NCBI GenBank assembly: GCA_949127735.1
Contig: CASBPX010000125.1
Coordinates: 1-39,467, forward strand
Origin: Candidatus Obscuribacterales bacterium
GTDB lineage: Bacteria; Cyanobacteriota; Vampirovibrionia; Obscuribacterales; Obscuribacteraceae
Direction: 5' to 3'
Length of the DNA stretch: 39,467 nucleotides
Numbering within the stretch: position 1 is the stretch's first letter; each line of letters opens with the position of its first letter. Shown one piece after another: positions 23,350 to 31,071 of this stretch. Made by a program: the position numbers and the translations under genes. The notes beneath the pieces were generated by a model. That model ran no database searches. It was not told where the DNA came from and saw nothing but the letters and a program-made list of their open reading frames with translations.

Positions 23350-24082
23350 TTAGATCGCCGTCGAATTTAACTGAAAACAACTGACTGCTAAAAGGCTTTT
23401 TTTTGAAATTGGGCGTGGGTACGAAAAATGGCAAAGACATATTTGAAGCGGCGGCACATTTGGTTGTTTGCAAACTGATGAATTTTTGCTTGATCAGTTT
23501 TATCGGAATGCCAGGCAGGCTCGGCAAGCCGTAAAGTCGTGTCACCATCTCAGCAGCTTGAGGAAAAATCGGTAATTCGATTGTAGTCAATAATGCGATT
23601 TGGCTGCTGGGAACTGTTTTTTTAGCTTGCCCGAAATTTGACCGCCAATATTCAGGCACGTTTGCGTCAACCATAAATTTATAGGTTCGATAGTCTGCGC
23701 CCGATACATGCTCGACTGTTGAAGAGATCGGTTTATTTAGTTCACCGTACCAGCTGGCAGAGACGTACATGTTTCTATATTCCTTTATCCACTGACTGTA
23801 AGGCAAAACGCAATAAAAATGCTTTTTGGGCGACCACATTGTCACCTGTTTGTCGGCTATTTTATATTGCACCGCATAGTCAAGATTGTTAGGAGCCTGA
23901 ACAACGATGCCCTCATCAGTAATATAAATTTTGTGCAGGCCAAGTTTTTCATGCTGGTCCAGCACATATCCCTGCTTGGCTGAAACTGAGCTTATACAAG
24001 CGCAATAGACAAGACAAAGTAGAAATAAAATTGAATGATGCCCGACCTTTGGCCGGCGAACGGAAGTGTTGTTGCGAGGCAT
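23327..24082 (-). CDS. secreted protein of unknown function, 251 aa
   Basis: Signal peptide near residues 16-36 (ILFLLCLVYCACISSVSA), cleavage likely after VSA. The mature part is strand-rich with repeated aromatic residues (YAVQYKIADKQVTMWSPKKHFYCVLPY), a pattern seen in lipoprotein-localisation-like or DUF4412-like beta folds, but I cannot assign the family. No catalytic motif. The stop lies inside the 3' end of kinase 3 on the opposite strand (23-bp overlap). It stands alone, with 206 bp to the next gene on the same strand, and has only a weak ribosome binding site. Confidence 0.75.
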   Translation of the reverse strand: MPRNNTSVRRPKVGHHSILFLLCLVYCACISSVSAKQGYVLDQHEKLGLHKIYITDEGIVVQAPNNLDYAVQYKIADKQVTMWSPKKHFYCVLPYSQWIKEYRNMYVSASWYGELNKPISSTVEHVSGADYRTYKFMVDANVPEYWRSNFGQAKKTVPSSQIALLTTIELPIFPQAAEMVTRLYGLPSLPGIPIKLIKQKFISLQTTKCAAASNMSLPFFVPTPNFKKKPFSSQLFSVKFDGDLTNFVLPY

Positions 24083-24288
24083 TTGAATACTCGGTCTAAC
24101 CTAATAGCGATTATATCGTGTCGGCTTTGCGGCTTGGCCAGAATCATATTAATTGATCTGAGAAAAGAGATCGAAATGGTTCGCATTGGACCTCTCCGCT
24201 GGCGTCTAAGTGGACCTGAGATGTGGTTCAATTTTTGGGGCGAACGTTGCCCTAACTTGGTGCTATCGGTCTAACATTGGCAGCAATT

Positions 24289-26151
24289 CTAATTTGATTG
24301 ATTGGCCCTTTTCTTAAGATACTGACGAATCAAATCAGCTTCCAGATCATATTTACCATTCAGTGAGGCCGTAATTTGTTGCTGTTCTGCATCGGCATAG
24401 AAATTCATTTCGCCCAAATGCTTGGGTAAGCCTTCATTAGCCAGAATGATCAGGCGGTCCCTGGCGGCGTCGATTTCTTGCGCGGTGAGGCCGTCTCGCA
24501 ACAGCTTATTTCGTCCTTCAGCTGCGGAAAATACCTGCACTATGGCTTCTACATCGGCCTGTAATCGCGGTGAAATCTCGCCTAGCTTTTTGCCCTCAAG
24601 CGCTTTAGCAACTTCGAGGCTAAGTCCGAATTGAGAGCCAAATCCCCAACTTGGTCTATCTAAAAGAGTGAAGTCATTTTTATTGTCGATGGCAATCAGG
24701 TTGAATTTCCCCTGCGGTTCAGTTTTGCCGCCGGCTTTAGCGTTGGCAATTGTCTGCTGCGAAAATTCGACCGTATCGACATTTCCTTTAAACATATTGT
24801 CTACCGCCGCCCTGGCCATCAATTCGCGCACTGCCGGATTGTTGTTTATCAGCTTAGTGATGCTGCCTGTGGGCAAAACGCCATTCTCCACACCATATGC
24901 TTCTGTGGCCCACTCTCTCAACTGCGTTCCTAATTGTTTGCCACCATTGGCTTGAATCATCACTGTGGTGCTTTCGGTAGAACCAGGCAAGGTTACCTTT
25001 TCGCGCAAAACTAGCGGTAACGATGGCATGTCTACTTCTGTTGCTGCCTTGACTGTGCGATTGACGTTATCGGATATTTGCGCTCGCTGCATGCGCGACG
25101 CTGATTCGGCACCTTCAATATAGGGTCTGATCACGACGTCAGTCATAGAGCCGTCTGCGTTTCTAATTTGACCAAAAAATAGATCTTTAGATTGCTCGAA
25201 GTCTTTGGGCAGGTTCAATCTTTCGGTGCGCTGCTTGATGTTTTCAACCTGCGATAATTCCGCCGACTTGAAGTGTTCGGCTAGAGTCGGCTTTGCCGCT
25301 GGCTCAGGCACGGGCGGCACTTGTTTTTGCGATTGTTCAAACTGCAAACCCAGTCTGTGCACGCTGCCTAGGGCCGCGCCGACAAATGCCATTTGATAAA
25401 CGCTCGAGCCGGCATCACTGGCAGAGGGAAGCCAATAGCCTTTTCTCACTGCCACCGTCTCAGCTTGCATCAGGCCGGCAGGAATGGCTGACATGACGCT
25501 GGACGAAATTGGATTGGTCAGCAAAGTTTTTGCCCATTGAGGCTTGATTGCGGCGTTGGCTCCCACACGGTTCAGACCAAGGCTAGATGCCGTCAGAGTG
25601 GCCATAGTTAACCCGCCAGCCAGACCATTGGATAATCTTTCGTGGACAAAACTGCCACCAGATTCAGTGCTTGGACGCAGAGTCGAATCATAAATAAGGC
25701 CGGTGGTGAATGCCAGAGCGCTTTCCTTGACCAAGGCCGGAGCAAATTCTTTGGCGCTACTGACCATAAGTGCAGAGCGGGGCACGAGCGATTTTTCGGC
25801 AAATATTTTCATACCGCCAGCTCGTACACTGTTATGCAAAATCAAATATGGCAAGAGCATTCCCACAGCATGCCCCAACATTTGAGCGTGTTCATCCAGA
25901 CTACTGGTGGCTTTTTCAGGTGCAGTAATACCGACTGCAGCGAATGCGTTTTTAGCGCTCTCCATGGCTTTGCGGCCGGTCACTTGATCTGTTAACTGGC
26001 TTAGACCGAGAACTGGTTCTGCGACGGCTGAGTAGGCAGCTGTGCGTGCGAAGTCTAAAGATGAGTGCAAAATTTCGCCTGATAGGCTGCGCTCAGGCGC
26101 TACATGTAATTCCAGCCCGGCATTTGAACTCGGTTTAGATAATAGCGGCAC
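24289..26151 (-). CDS. large protein of unknown function with possible kinase-like C-terminal domain, 620 aa
   Basis: GTG 26151 is the start, with AGAGGAAA upstream. Residues 1-290 are Ala/Gly/Ser-rich with several short hydrophobic, amphipathic helices (for example MLGHAVGMLLPYLILHN and GLAGGLTMATLTASSLGL) that could insert in or line a membrane. Residues about 320-620 are soluble. In this part DVVIRPYIEG, MARAAVDNMFKGNVD and FNLIAIDNKNDF follow the spacing of ATP-site, catalytic and metal-binding segments of phosphatidylinositol 3/4-kinase-like or HipA-like folds. That reading is tentative: the motifs are degenerate and I could not align them. It has its own promoter region and is separated from upstream genes by a terminator. 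Confidence 0.8.
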   Translation of the reverse strand: MPLLSKPSSNAGLELHVAPERSLSGEILHSSLDFARTAAYSAVAEPVLGLSQLTDQVTGRKAMESAKNAFAAVGITAPEKATSSLDEHAQMLGHAVGMLLPYLILHNSVRAGGMKIFAEKSLVPRSALMVSSAKEFAPALVKESALAFTTGLIYDSTLRPSTESGGSFVHERLSNGLAGGLTMATLTASSLGLNRVGANAAIKPQWAKTLLTNPISSSVMSAIPAGLMQAETVAVRKGYWLPSASDAGSSVYQMAFVGAALGSVHRLGLQFEQSQKQVPPVPEPAAKPTLAEHFKSAELSQVENIKQRTERLNLPKDFEQSKDLFFGQIRNADGSMTDVVIRPYIEGAESASRMQRAQISDNVNRTVKAATEVDMPSLPLVLREKVTLPGSTESTTVMIQANGGKQLGTQLREWATEAYGVENGVLPTGSITKLINNNPAVRELMARAAVDNMFKGNVDTVEFSQQTIANAKAGGKTEPQGKFNLIAIDNKNDFTLLDRPSWGFGSQFGLSLEVAKALEGKKLGEISPRLQADVEAIVQVFSAAEGRNKLLRDGLTAQEIDAARDRLIILANEGLPKHLGEMNFYADAEQQQITASLNGKYDLEADLIRQYLKKRANQSN

Positions 26152-26270
26152 GGTTTCCTCTCGCTGACAGATAAGCTGAAAGTATTACTATGGCTACAAT
26201 TTGACCTAAAGATGTTAGGAAGTTGTGAACGTTTTCTGAAGTTGACCAGTCTACTAAAAGTGGCGTAAAG

Positions 26271-26300
26271 AAAAAGTGCGCCCCGGGGACGCACTTTTTT
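26271..26300 (-). terminator. terminator-like hairpin (minus-strand operon end)
   Basis: Ten-base-pair perfect stem AAAAAGTGCG / CGCACTTTTT with loop CCCCGGGGA. On the minus strand it starts 6 bp after the stop of the fatty acid hydroxylase gene and is followed by TTTTTCTTT. The A and T runs on both sides could make it work in both directions. Confidence 0.85.
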
Positions 26301-26306
26301 CATGGC

Positions 26307-27242
26307 TTAGTTTTTTGACCTGCTCAGTACCGGTGCTGCGTTATACAGTTCGAGTGCACGCTGGTACAAAATTCTAGCTTCCTGGTCTTGTGAGTTGACA
26401 GCCAGCCTGGCATCGAAAACAGCGAGTACTTGCTTGAGTTTTTTGCGTAAGCGCGAGTGCCTGTGCACATCTGAGACGAAGGCAGCGTATTCAGTTGGGT
26501 TGGCTTCGGTAAGCATGTAAGTCCAGTTGATGACGTCTGAAACCAAAGCTTTTTCTTCGTTGATTGCCATCGTTAATTGTTCTTGATGCTGAGCCGGGCT
26601 CATGTATGTGCCGAATATTATGTCCATGAGCGGATGAACAATGGTGAAATTGCAACGCTGGTCGAAGTGATGCAGCAGGTGAATCTGGTCTAGCCAGCGA
26701 AAGTATATGCTGTTTTTTTCCTGGTTAAGACCTTCGTGAAAGCGCTCGTGAGCACGCGATACCACTAACGTTGCATAAGCAGCTAGCATCGCCACAAAGC
26801 ATAGAGAAGGCAAGTTGAGGCCGTGATAAAGAATGTAGACTGCAGCAATAGCAAGGCCGGGTAGCACCCAACCCCACGCTACTCCTTGTTCGGAAGCCGA
26901 ATAAATGACATTGCGTTTGTAGAACTTGCCGGTCGGATAGCGAATGTTGTGGTGGTTCCAGTGATATTTTTGGTTGCGGCGAATATAGCTACCACCCAGG
27001 CGTGTAAAAACTCCCAGGTGTTGAAAAAATCTGTGGTAGAGATAACCGACCACTTCCACAAAGAGCACCGCTTTTAGTGTCATTTCAATAGTGATCAGTA
27101 AGGTGGAGTGATTGTAGTTTTTACTTACCGCCAGTGCCGTGAGCAAAATTGCAGTGAGGATGCACCTGGTTGTGAGCCATAGCGTTGCTGGAGCAAATGG
27201 TCTGGCCGTGCGGCTTAGTAGATAGACTTCGTTGCCTGTCAT
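26307..27242 (-). CDS. fatty acid hydroxylase / sterol desaturase superfamily membrane protein, 311 aa
   Basis: Start ATG 27242 is chosen for AGGAGA 5 nt upstream; the longer frame to 27377 would overlap the ClpP-like gene by about 100 bp. Histidine clusters of the di-iron membrane hydroxylase family are present in order: YHRFFQH, HWNHHNIRYP, HERFHE and HLLHHF with VHPLMD later. Four or more hydrophobic helices surround them. Members insert hydroxyl groups or double bonds into lipids or sterol-like molecules in the membrane, using O2. The final 75 residues are a soluble helical tail, perhaps TPR-like. It lies 31 bp downstream of the secreted ClpP-like gene, and a terminator follows immediately, so the two form a bicistronic unit. 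Confidence 0.85.
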   Translation of the reverse strand: MTGNEVYLLSRTARPFAPATLWLTTRCILTAILLTALAVSKNYNHSTLLITIEMTLKAVLFVEVVGYLYHRFFQHLGVFTRLGGSYIRRNQKYHWNHHNIRYPTGKFYKRNVIYSASEQGVAWGWVLPGLAIAAVYILYHGLNLPSLCFVAMLAAYATLVVSRAHERFHEGLNQEKNSIYFRWLDQIHLLHHFDQRCNFTIVHPLMDIIFGTYMSPAQHQEQLTMAINEEKALVSDVINWTYMLTEANPTEYAAFVSDVHRHSRLRKKLKQVLAVFDARLAVNSQDQEARILYQRALELYNAAPVLSRSKN

Positions 27243-27273
27243 ATAGTCTCCTGTGTAGGTTGGAAGCATTACG

Positions 27274-27969
27274 TTAATTTGCCGGCGCAGGGACATTTTC
27301 GATTTCGTCCACCAGCCCGAATTTTTTTGCTTCATCGGCGGAAAGCCACCAATCTTTGCCGCCGTCAATGCGAGCATGCATCAGTTTCACGGTGAGGCGA
27401 CTGCGCTTGGCCAGAAGCTTAAGAAATTGATCTTGCAAACTCTGACTGCGGGCAATACTTGCTTTCATTTCAGACAGTGGTCCTTCGCTCCCCGACGATA
27501 CTTCATGTATAAGAATCGTCGAGTTAGCACCGATAATGCGATAGTCAGCGGCTTGAAGCACCCAGGCAGCCGCAGATGCAGCCATACCGTATACGGCAAT
27601 GGTAAGCTTGTGACCTTTATTGCGCAGGTGATTTAATTCGTCCACCAGTGCGAAGGAAGCTAGCACATCGCCGCCTGGTGAATTGAGCATCAAGCGCAAA
27701 GGCGAGTCTGGATTTTCGGCTGACCACTCTTCGAGGGTCATTGTCAGCCTTAAAACTGACGCCTGTGTGATTGGTTCGTAGAGAATAAAATTGCCCTGAT
27801 CTCCAACTACTGAATTTCTCCTTTCAGCACTTATGAAGGATCGTTTTACTTCTACTCGGTTGATTGACGCAGACTGCGCTTTTGCTTTTACGTTTTGGGC
27901 GAAGGTAAGCTGGGCGCAACTGAAAAATATAAACGCCAGTGCGGCGCTCATTGCGATTTTGATTTTCAT
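27274..27969 (-). CDS. exported ClpP-like serine protease, 231 aa
   Basis: ClpP/crotonase fold with a full catalytic triad by alignment to ClpP: Ser132 in VYGMAASAAAW, His155 in TILIHE and Asp206 in GKDWWLSADEA. The LNSPGGDV substrate-strand motif (about 95-102) and ADEAKKFGLVDEI are also ClpP-like. Unlike cytoplasmic ClpP it begins with a signal peptide (residues 1-24, hydrophobic core ALAFIFFSCAQLTFA), so it should act outside the cytoplasm. There Clp ATPases cannot feed it, so it may resemble SppA or NfeD-type membrane-protein/signal-peptide proteases. No ATPase is adjacent. It is followed by the fatty acid hydroxylase gene. Confidence 0.88.
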   Translation of the reverse strand: MKIKIAMSAALAFIFFSCAQLTFAQNVKAKAQSASINRVEVKRSFISAERRNSVVGDQGNFILYEPITQASVLRLTMTLEEWSAENPDSPLRLMLNSPGGDVLASFALVDELNHLRNKGHKLTIAVYGMAASAAAWVLQAADYRIIGANSTILIHEVSSGSEGPLSEMKASIARSQSLQDQFLKLLAKRSRLTVKLMHARIDGGKDWWLSADEAKKFGLVDEIENVPAPAN

Positions 27970-28005
27970 ATTTTTAGTGATTTGGCTATTTGAGCCGGTA
28001 TGCGG

Positions 28006-28977
28006 TTAGTTGAGAATTTCGCTCACTACCGTGTCTATTAGCGGTCGTACTGGACCCACTGTAGTTTCAGTGATGCCCATTTGCACGCGGGTTAAAAGCC
28101 ATTGCAGAAACAATAGCCGAGATAAGCGAAAAGATGATGGCAGCATGCTTTCAATCTGCTCGAAGCTGAACTCACTGCCGGCCGCATAGCCTTCTAGTAG
28201 TGCCTTGCGGTGTTGCACCAGGCTGCCGTTTTTAGTGTGACTCGACGCCAGAGTGGCCAGATCATACAGTCGTGGTCCGATAAAACAAAAGTAAGACCAA
28301 TCAATGAAAACCGGCGCATCTCCATCTTTTAGAACAATGTTTTCACCGTAAAGGTCACCATGCTGCAAGCAGCACTCGAGTGTTTCGAGCTGCTCAGCAA
28401 CTTCAAAACCGACCGACGTTAACCGGGCGAGAATCTTGTGATTGTAGTCCGGATACAAGGCACCAAGTCTGGAAGCGTTAGCTTGAAAGCACTCGGCAAT
28501 TTTTTCGCCGCTATCAAGCCGGGCAAAGATTTCAGGATAGTGTTGATTTGATTCGAGGGCCCGATCGTGGGTTTGCGCCAGCGCCAGGCCGGTTATCATT
28601 GCCAGTTCATAGCTGTTGTAGTCGCATAAGCTCAAAGAGCCTGCATCTTCTTGCAGCGTTTCAGCCAGGTCGCCGCTCACTTTTGCACCGATTAGAAGCG
28701 GAACGTTAGGCAGCTTAGCGTCTTTGACAAAGCGCATTATCTGGGCTTCGCAATGCCAGGGCGCCCTAACTTTTTTGTAGATAAGTGAGGGCACATTGCT
28801 GCCGTCTGGTAAATGAAAATGGATTCTTGCTACAACACTAAAGTCTCGTTGTCGCAGATTGTCGATCTCGCTGATCTGGAATTTTTGCTTTAAACAGTTT
28901 GAAGCAAAATTCTCAATCTCACAATTGGCAGGGAAGGGCATAACGACTAGCCCTCGGTTTTCTGTTTTGATATTCAT
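28006..28977 (-). CDS. phosphotransferase of the aminoglycoside/choline kinase-like (APH) family, 323 aa
   Basis: The catalytic loop CLQHGDLYGENIVL (about residues 205-218) and the metal-binding VFIDWSYF (about 226-233) are the Brenner motif HGDxxxxN and DxD-position of APH-fold kinases (PF01636). The N-lobe contains IYKKVRAP, which may supply the ATP lysine. These enzymes phosphorylate small molecules such as aminoglycosides, choline, homoserine or sugars; the substrate is unknown and resistance should not be assumed. No signal peptide. It lies 36 bp upstream of the ClpP-like gene on the same strand and could be part of the same transcript, though the start region has no clear ribosome binding site. 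Confidence 0.88.
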   Translation of the reverse strand: MNIKTENRGLVVMPFPANCEIENFASNCLKQKFQISEIDNLRQRDFSVVARIHFHLPDGSNVPSLIYKKVRAPWHCEAQIMRFVKDAKLPNVPLLIGAKVSGDLAETLQEDAGSLSLCDYNSYELAMITGLALAQTHDRALESNQHYPEIFARLDSGEKIAECFQANASRLGALYPDYNHKILARLTSVGFEVAEQLETLECCLQHGDLYGENIVLKDGDAPVFIDWSYFCFIGPRLYDLATLASSHTKNGSLVQHRKALLEGYAAGSEFSFEQIESMLPSSFRLSRLLFLQWLLTRVQMGITETTVGPVRPLIDTVVSEILN

Positions 28978-29112
28978 AGTTTTTTGTTCGACGAGACAGT
29001 TTCATGTGACACCGCATGTAATGCGCGTGCTAATGGTTTATTGTTGAAAGCCTGTTTGCGTTTAGTGGTTTCGCTCGCAAAGAAATTGTAGATGTGGGAA
29101 TAATTCAAGTTA

Positions 29113-29146
29113 GCAAAATAGTTACTGTAGTAACTAGACTATTTGC
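29113..29146. promoter_or_regulatory. double inverted repeat upstream of the phosphotransferase gene
   Basis: Inner palindrome AGTTAC-TGTA-GTAACT (29120-29135) sits inside outer arms GCAAAATAG / CTATTTGC (29113-29146; one base bulged). It lies about 140 bp before the minus-strand start at 28977, in the 289-bp gap behind the MocR gene. It looks like an operator rather than a terminator because no T run follows. A direct repeat GTGGACCTA occurs twice near 29188-29222. Confidence 0.45.
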
Positions 29147-29266
29147 TCGACATGCTCTCGTCGCGACTGTTTACCTGCTTCCCACATAGCGGTGGACCTA
29201 CATTATTTGCTGTCAGTGGACCTATTTATGTGCAGCGCAAGGCCACCTGGTTAAATACAGTCTTAA

Positions 29267-30751
29267 CTACAATTGGTTCGTAAATGCGCTAACTGCGTGG
29301 CTAATATTTTCTGTGCTTAATCCTGAAAACGAAAGCAGAAATTCGCCGCGTTTTGGATTAGACAAATAGTAAGAGCTGGTTGAAGCCATAGCCAGACCTG
29401 CTTGGTGGCCCAACTTCAAAATTTCATTGTCGGCCAAAGCCAGGTTAAATTGAGCAATGATATGAACTCCTGAACCATGTCTGGTGATTTCGACACGTTT
29501 GCCGAGGGCGTTGGTAAGAGCATAAATAAGTTGTTGCCTTCGGCCTGCCAAAATTTTCCGAGTGCGTGCAATATGGCTCTCAAGGCAGCCCTGACTGATG
29601 AATTCGCATAAAGTCATTTGATCCAGCAGTGAAAAATTACGTTCAGAAAGCATTTTTGCTCGCTTAATGATCGGTATCAGATGTGATGGCGCCACCATAA
29701 AGCCAAGCGACACTAAAGGGTGTAGCGTCTTCCAAAAAGTAGAAATATAAATCACCGATTGCTCAGTGTCAAGGCCCTGTAGGGCCGGCAGTGGCGCATT
29801 TCCATAATTGTACTCGCAGTCGTAATCGTCTTCGATTATATAGGCCTTGTTTTTAGCCGCCCAGTCTAGCAACTGGTAGCGACGATGCAACGACATTACA
29901 GCGCCAGTGGGATCGTGGTGCGAAGGTGTGACGTATGCCAGCTTGCAGTCAGCGAGTTGACTTAACTCTGAGATCACCATGCCCTGTGTATCTACTGACA
30001 CGGGAGCAATGTTTGCGCCAATACTTTGCATGGTTTTGCGGGCAAATACAAAACCGGGATTTTCGAGAGCCACTGTGTCGGACTGGTCTACAAGCAATCG
30101 AGAGATGAGGTTTACAGTTTGCTGGGCGTTAGAAAACAAAAAAATCATGTCTGCGTTGCAGTCTAGGTTTCGTGTGCGTTTTAGATAAGCCGCAAGAGCC
30201 TGTCGCAAGGGCAAATATCCCATTAAGTCAGAGGCTTCCGATGCAACCTGAGCATCAGGGCAATGTTGCACTAGTAATCGACGCCACTGCTTAACGGGAA
30301 GCAAATCAGTTGGCGGAGCGCCAAAATGCAGGTCTGCTTGATCGGCTGAAGTGGATGAAAGCACCGGTAACGACAGTAGCTGATGCGCATACGCAGATAG
30401 ACGCTTAGCTTCATGGGCCTGATTGTTAATTGACACAGGTGCTGCTGTGCCAGAGGAAAAGTTATGGCAGACAAAAGTGCCTTTGCCTACTGCGGTTTTA
30501 AGATAACCCTGATTGATCAGCAAATCGTAGCTGTTCACAGCTGTGATACGAGCGACTCCTAAAATGCTGGCCAGCTGTCTGGTAGACGGCATACAATCAC
30601 CGGGCGCCAATCGTCCCGATTCAATGCATTCTTTAATTGCATTGGTCATTCTTCGGTAGAGCGGAATTCTGCTGTCGACGTCAATGTTTAACTGCAAAAA
30701 TTGAAATTTTTGCCCCGATTCATTTACATAAGCAACTTCGCTCAAAATCAT
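29267..30751 (-). CDS. MocR-type transcriptional regulator (GntR winged helix fused to PLP aminotransferase fold), 494 aa
   Basis: N-terminal GntR-type winged helix (residues about 20-85: IPLYRRMTNAIKECIESG, LAPGDCMPSTRQLASIL, GYLKTAVGKGTFV) followed by an aspartate-aminotransferase fold. PLP-site features are present: EDDYDCEYNY, STFWKTLHP with the Schiff-base lysine, and a Phe-rich SLGF segment. MocR proteins sense PLP, amino acids or PLP adducts (PdxR, GabR, TauR); the effector here is unknown. ATG 30751 is preferred; the longest frame uses TTG 30787 without a ribosome binding site. Two GTTAAC-centred inverted repeats lie upstream (30796-30815 and 30880-30893), and MocR regulators often control their own gene. 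Confidence 0.92.
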   Translation of the reverse strand: MILSEVAYVNESGQKFQFLQLNIDVDSRIPLYRRMTNAIKECIESGRLAPGDCMPSTRQLASILGVARITAVNSYDLLINQGYLKTAVGKGTFVCHNFSSGTAAPVSINNQAHEAKRLSAYAHQLLSLPVLSSTSADQADLHFGAPPTDLLPVKQWRRLLVQHCPDAQVASEASDLMGYLPLRQALAAYLKRTRNLDCNADMIFLFSNAQQTVNLISRLLVDQSDTVALENPGFVFARKTMQSIGANIAPVSVDTQGMVISELSQLADCKLAYVTPSHHDPTGAVMSLHRRYQLLDWAAKNKAYIIEDDYDCEYNYGNAPLPALQGLDTEQSVIYISTFWKTLHPLVSLGFMVAPSHLIPIIKRAKMLSERNFSLLDQMTLCEFISQGCLESHIARTRKILAGRRQQLIYALTNALGKRVEITRHGSGVHIIAQFNLALADNEILKLGHQAGLAMASTSSYYLSNPKRGEFLLSFSGLSTENISHAVSAFTNQL

Positions 30752-30795
30752 CACCAGTGGTTCTACTGCAACGCAGTTTAGTGGCAAGTTGTTTA

Positions 30796-30815
30796 CCAGA
30801 CGTTAACTGGTCTGG
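30796..30815. promoter_or_regulatory. inverted repeat CCAGAC-N8-GTCTGG around GTTAAC
   Basis: Six-base arms CCAGAC and GTCTGG flank GTTAACTG. It lies 45 bp before the MocR ATG (and 9 bp before the TTG alternative). Candidate operator for autoregulation. Confidence 0.45.
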
Positions 30816-30879
30816 ATTTTGGCGCTGTTTTATGTCCCATGTGGGGCGGGAGGTCCAGGCAATGGTCGATTTGTTTTTC

Positions 30880-30893
30880 AACCGTTAACGGTT
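30880..30893. promoter_or_regulatory. palindrome AACCGTTAACGGTT (family site 1)
   Basis: Perfect 14-bp palindrome preceded by C. It shares CAACCGTTAAC and GTT with longer palindromes at 32216-32265 and 38493-38524. It is 129 bp upstream of the MocR ATG. Confidence 0.55.
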
Positions 30894-30993
30894 CAGTGGC
30901 AGCCTTCTGATGTTTGGATGTAAGATGCGCCGAATTCGTGTATTCAGGTCGCACGCTTATTATGGTGTTTTGTGTTAATGACACGCTTTCTTT

Positions 30994-31047
30994 TGCAAAG
31001 CATCTCTGTGAGTGGTACCTGCCCACTCGATCAATCATGCTTTTGCT
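30994..31047. other. nested hairpin behind the zinc-ribbon protein gene
   Basis: Outer arms AAAGCAT (30997-31003) and ATGCTTT (31037-31043); inner arms GAGTGG and CCACTC. The minus-strand side lacks a T run, so it may be a processing hairpin or weak terminator for the upstream minus-strand gene. Confidence 0.4.
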
Positions 31048-31071
31048 AATTTCCTACTGACCCTGCGCCTG

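Larger units (their letters stand above)
30752..31071. other. upstream region of the MocR gene (320 bp)
   Basis: Lies between the MocR start (minus) and the stop of the zinc-ribbon protein gene (also minus). It contains two GTTAAC inverted repeats and a nested hairpin at 30994-31047. No coding sequence is supported. No clear -35/-10 pair was found. Confidence 0.5.

Noticed and set aside
27243..27377. N-terminal extension of the fatty acid hydroxylase to 27377
   Set aside because: It overlaps the end of the ClpP-like gene by about 100 bp, whereas ATG 27242 has a good ribosome binding site.
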